DNA of 64,000 bases, taken from positions 2,189,837 through 2,253,836 of the forward strand of contig PTFA01000160.1 in the NCBI GenBank assembly GCA_003342895.1. Direction: 5' to 3'. The notes below the pieces were generated by a model that was not told the DNA's origin, made no database searches, and saw only the letters and a program-made list of their open reading frames with translations. This document shows positions 59,561 through 64,000 of this stretch, piece by piece. Positions within the stretch are counted from its first letter, which is position 1. Each line of letters begins with the position of its first letter. This DNA comes from Casuarius casuarius. Taxonomy: Eukaryota > Chordata > Aves > Casuariiformes > Casuariidae. The translations under genes and the position numbers were made by a program.

Positions 59561-62500
59561 CAGACACGACACACAAAACAACCGAGACGAGCTTCCTCTA
59601 GAGGCAGCGATGCCATTTCCTGCCAGAAAAGGGAGTCCATATTAAGACATCTTATGAAGCATCCTGGCTAGAGAAGCAAGAACTGCATTTAGGCTTCAAA
59701 GGCGAGTAATCAGAAGAGGCAGAGTCACCACAAGGAAAGCACCGCAATCCCTTGCAGGTCCAAAAAAAGAACTGCCTGGTGTTGTTGGGGGACAGGATAT
59801 TTGCAAGGAGTGAGTCACCAGTCCCAGAAATTAGGCACTATTTTCCCCACAGGATTCTTACAGGAGAAGTAAGAGGTCTAAGCTTTCCTCAGGCGTCCCT
59901 TACTGTGTGTACCTCACCAAGCGAGCTCGCCTGCCTCAAGCAGCAAATCAAAAGGTCAAAAATGAATATGTTGAGTCCTTTTTTCAATTTTATGGAACCC
60001 CTGGTAGGATAAACACTCTTAGCTCTAATAATCTGTCATGTTAAGAAGTTTAATAACTGGATCATGACTGCCAATTCACTTCAGGTGCTCAGAATAGTTC
60101 TTGCTCACTGCAATTTGAGGCCACTGTAACTGATGTTTTCTGTACAACACTGCTAATTTGCTACAGGGCTTTCCATAAGACAGGGTAGGAAAAGCAAGGT
60201 TAATGCATTGAATGAAAAATTTGTTTCTAAAGTAAATAAAAATCATTTGCTTGAATCTTTTACACCTATCACAAACCCAAAACTACGCGCTCGCTTTGAG
60301 TGTTAAAAAATGGTGAGCAATCCTACCTACCCTGCAATTCTAGTATTTGGAGTTTATTGCCAGTAGGGTAACTTTTCCAGCTGACTACAGAGTGAGCTTT
60401 TTCCCCAAGCACAACTGGTCAAGGAACATTCCTAAGAATCAGGACAGACTATGCTCGTCAGCTAGAGATGTCACTCCCGATAGCAGATGGACTTGTATAT
60501 CACACTTTCAGGAAGCGTGATCTGGCTGCGTGTGTTTTTAAATATGAATTTGCACTGACTCGACTCTAAACGTACCTTAATTGACTGCTTACAGTGTCAA
60601 ACTAGGTGCCACTATGTAGTTTAAAGAGCAACAGAAACTGACTTATCTGTTTCTCAGCTACTTCAGTAAGGTCACAAGTTTCTATAAAGTTTTCCTGCAT
60701 ATTTCTCCTGAACGTAAACATCATATCATACCATTATGTAAAAAGTGAACACCAACTTAGTCAGTGGTATTCTTTTAACTCCTGGCTGAACTTCAGCAAA
60801 GAAAGCCCACAAGTACCAAACAGAAGCTTTTGCTCACTGTCACCAGGATTCACCCACACAAGAGGTAAAACCCTGTTGTTCTTGCAGCATCTAGGAACCA
60901 AGCTGATGAATACAACACAAGCTAGGGCATAAAGGCTTTTCCCAGTTTGTAACATCCTATGTCAGGTAAAAAGCTACAGATAATTCATTGTATGCCAGTC
61001 CACTAGTTTACCTGGATCCACAGTACTTTCAGCACGTTCTAGCAATTGTTGCTTCTGAAGTATAAAGTCACATGAAATTCCCAGAGTGGGGCACAACAGA
61101 TTTCTTGATAAAGCAAGCTCTGAGAGCTTTCCATCACACCTTTTTATTGCAATTCAATATATGTGATAATGTTAGAAGAAAGCTGTTATAGATTTAGTTT
61201 GCCTCACAAGCTAGCACTCATGTCAGACCAAAGCTCATCTAACGCCAATCAATGCTGCCAAGCTTCCCAAGTTACACAGAGGAAGGGAAAGAAAACATCT
61301 GAGGTAAGACAGAAGGTGTCTGGAATGCTTCTGCTGTTGCTTCATGGCACAATAGGATCCAAATCCAAGATGCCAGAAGTAAAGAGTCCATCCCTGACCT
61401 GTCATGGTTCCCATCACTGTCCACCCAATCTTTCAAGTCCTCTACAAACTCCTCAAGAAGAAAGAATCACCCAAACATTTAAGCAGGATGCTGCACAGTT
61501 ACTGTCTTGTTGCAGGGTTTGGTAACAAGTTGCTACAGATCAAGAAACTAGTTATCCAAAGGATTCTCATGGTGTCTGCCTGGGTCTCCCTTATCTTCCT
61601 TCTAGCAAGATTCATGAAGTTCCAAAGAACAGAGGAAAATAAGCTTTAAGATAATTGCAGTTCAACTGGGAATTAGGACCATCCATTTAAGCTACAGACG
61701 AGGTCTCTGAAGGACCCAATAGCTAACTGCTATACTGAATTTTTGAAAATATAAAGGGACAAGGCAATAGCAGAAAAGGAAGATTAAAAAAGAAAAAACT
61801 AGTATAAAAGAGTTGAGACCTATGAATCTCACTGATTTTTGCTGCAGACTTCATACTTGTCCAAGCTGATTTTTTTCTGCAGTAATACTTTGCCCTAGAA
61901 ACCTAGAGACTGCTATGCTGAACATATAGAGAAACACATAACTCTGCTAATACAATACGGGGAGTCCAAACTTGATTACGCCCTAGTTTGAAGCTTGGTG
62001 TATTCAAAAGATTAGGTCTGATTAAATCCATTTCTCTACAATGAGCAAGGACTACCTTACCTAAAACAGAACTACTCAAGTCCTAGTAACAGGACATCTA
62101 AGAGAATTGAATGTACACTTCATAAATGTCAGATTCTCACACTTCAGGTGCTCAGTGGCACATCCATCCCTTTAGCCACTAATCCAATATACTGGCATAG
62201 AAAAATTAGTAAATCCTGATATAGAAAGGCTGCTTTTTCTCTTGGCTAAAAATAGAAGAAAATATCAGCTCATTAAACAGACACGATTGGTACAAAAAGG
62301 TCACTTTCCCTCCCAACTCCTCCTCCCCACCAGCTAAGTTTTTATTACCCCCTCCCCCCAAAAGAAATTCAAGCAATTAACTATGAGCTTGGACCGGCTG
62401 CAGCACGGCAGCCCATTCGCTTCCATCAGGATGTGGAAGGAGTATGGCTTCCAGCTCCACCATGCCTGGAACAGCTCGAGGGAGTGACCGGAGGAGCACC

Positions 62501-63984
62501 AGCCAGAGGGTGCACGACTGAGCCCACTCACGGCCAATACACAGACTTCTCACGGCTGGAGGAGAGACTTCGAGTTCGACAATGGCTTGCAGGAGGCATT
62601 TTAGCACTCGAGCTAACCTCCATCCCTCTGCACCATGGGGGGGGGAAAGGGGGAATTATACATCCTTTCATGTGTGCTTTAGCTGCTTATGTCTTGCAGA
62701 CTTCTCAGAAGAGAGAAAAGTCATGAACAGGAGTTGGTTGCTTACCTATAACTGTACTGTAGATAAAATAAAGAAGCTGAATGGATCTTTCCTGTGGAGA
62801 GCGGCAGGATCTGTGGGCCTGCTCATGACGGACTTTCTACACAGCCTCCCGCAACCAAACCCCCATGCCTCAGCCCCGACTGTGCAGAGACATGCTTCAC
62901 AACAGCAAGTCATGTGCCACTAGTTCAAAGGTTACCAAAGTTAATCTTGGATTTCTATTAATAGTGCACCAAAGCATAGTGCCACTTTGGCCAAATCTCA
63001 TGCAGCAAACCAGCAATCTCTAGCTAGATGTGTTAACATTTAGCCTGGTGTGATGAAGAGTAGAGACTCAGAACTCAACGTTTTGCTGCTCAGACCACGC
63101 AGCACCCGCAGCAGCATGTTCTGCGAGCTTGGTGAGATGAATGATAAGAGCTACCAAACACTTTAGACAAATGTTTTTCCTGCCCAGCCAGAATTGTTCC
63201 CTGGAACATTTCCTCCATCTGTCTTCTTCACAATGGATTTATTTTTGTGATGAAGCCCACATATAGCTACATCTAACTACTCAAGTTTCACCCATACTTG
63301 ACCCTGGTTAAGGAAAGTCACTTGCATTTTACTGTTAATTAAGTAGCTATTAACAAATCTTAAGCTAGCACACTCGTGGTCATGTTTCTTTCACATAGAG
63401 AACTGATTACACAGTTATGCCAGCATTTCCTGTTCCTGCAAACCACAGCTCAAGAAGTAGTGTTTAAAATATTATTTCAGTTGACTCCTCAATTAGGGCA
63501 GATGAGGCAGGAAACTGAAGGCTACTGGCTTTTGTAACAGAAGGCCTGCAGCTCTGTACTTCAGTAGACACAGACATCTGAAAAGCTTTCTGCAGGGTCC
63601 AAAGTATATGAAACAGCGTCACAGCAAAGCACTCCAACTTCTTTATCCGCTCCAGTTCTCAGTGCTCCGAAAGCAGAACTGCTCTGCAGGAAGGAGAAAG
63701 CAGCAGACCGAACGCAGGAACCCAGCCCAGGGTGTGCCTCCGGGCTCGGGCTACAACGAGCACCTTGGAGTACAGTGTCACAACACTCGGGCTCAGCCTG
63801 TTCGCAGGAGAACCCTGCCCGGCACGGCTCTCCGCAGTATGTTCAGGATTTTTTGGCTGATTCACACTGAAAGAAGTCACTCATCACAGCTGTACACTCT
63901 GCTCTGGCTAAAAGGTCTCAGCAGCAGTTTACACAGAAGTCCCCTCATCTGAGCCACTTCCATTGCTTTTACTGAACTTTTGCC

Positions 63985-64000
63985 TTTTTTTTTTTTTTTT
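63985..64000 (+). repeat. T16 run cut by the window end
   Basis: The window closes inside a T run of at least 16 bases. The first base of the window opens an A run of 11. Confidence 0.85.

Overview
The window is a piece of vertebrate nuclear genome, most likely from a bird and at least from a sauropsid. The evidence is a spliced vertebrate gene with canonical GT-AG introns, CpG-dense islands, few interspersed repeats, and an old CR1 LINE 3' end at about 52.5 kb. No bacterial, viral, organellar, tRNA, rRNA or CRISPR feature was seen.

The only gene I can support is moesin (MSN) on the minus strand. Twelve coding exons, numbered 2 to 13 by the human MSN layout, lie between 36,750 and 14,284. 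Every junction keeps the reading frame and every donor is GT. They encode 576 residues. With the four residues expected from coding exon 1, which is not in the window, the protein would be 580 aa against 577 in human. The paralogue call rests on the C-terminal ending FESM (ezrin ends FEAL, radixin FEAM) and on the lack of a polyproline stretch in the linker. Moesin tethers cortical actin to membrane proteins. An N-terminal FERM domain binds PIP2 and membrane-protein tails, a long alpha-helical region follows, and the C-terminal domain binds F-actin or folds back on the FERM domain until its conserved threonine (KYKT, here about residue 561) is phosphorylated.

Layout from low to high coordinate: 1-11,134 is the 3' flank of MSN, with GC-rich and CpG-rich patches (about 2.2-3.3, 5.5-7.4 and 10.7-11.1 kb), a strong G-quadruplex motif and no gene I can recognise. 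11,135-14,283 is a roughly 3.1 kb 3' UTR ending at a good AATAAA. 14,284-21,721 holds exons 13 to 3 with short introns (0.3-1.1 kb). 21,722-36,666 is the 14.9 kb intron 2. 36,667-36,750 is exon 2. 36,751-64,000 is intron 1, open at the window edge, with several CpG-dense patches, the CR1 fragment, and a cluster of good transcription-factor motifs near 59.0-59.8 kb that may be a promoter or enhancer.

I did not find an undescribed biological system. The items most worth a second look are the motif cluster near 59.2 kb, the gene-less CpG island at 5.5-7.4 kb, the CpG patch touching the MSN poly(A) site, and the three-residue longer acidic linker in exon 12.
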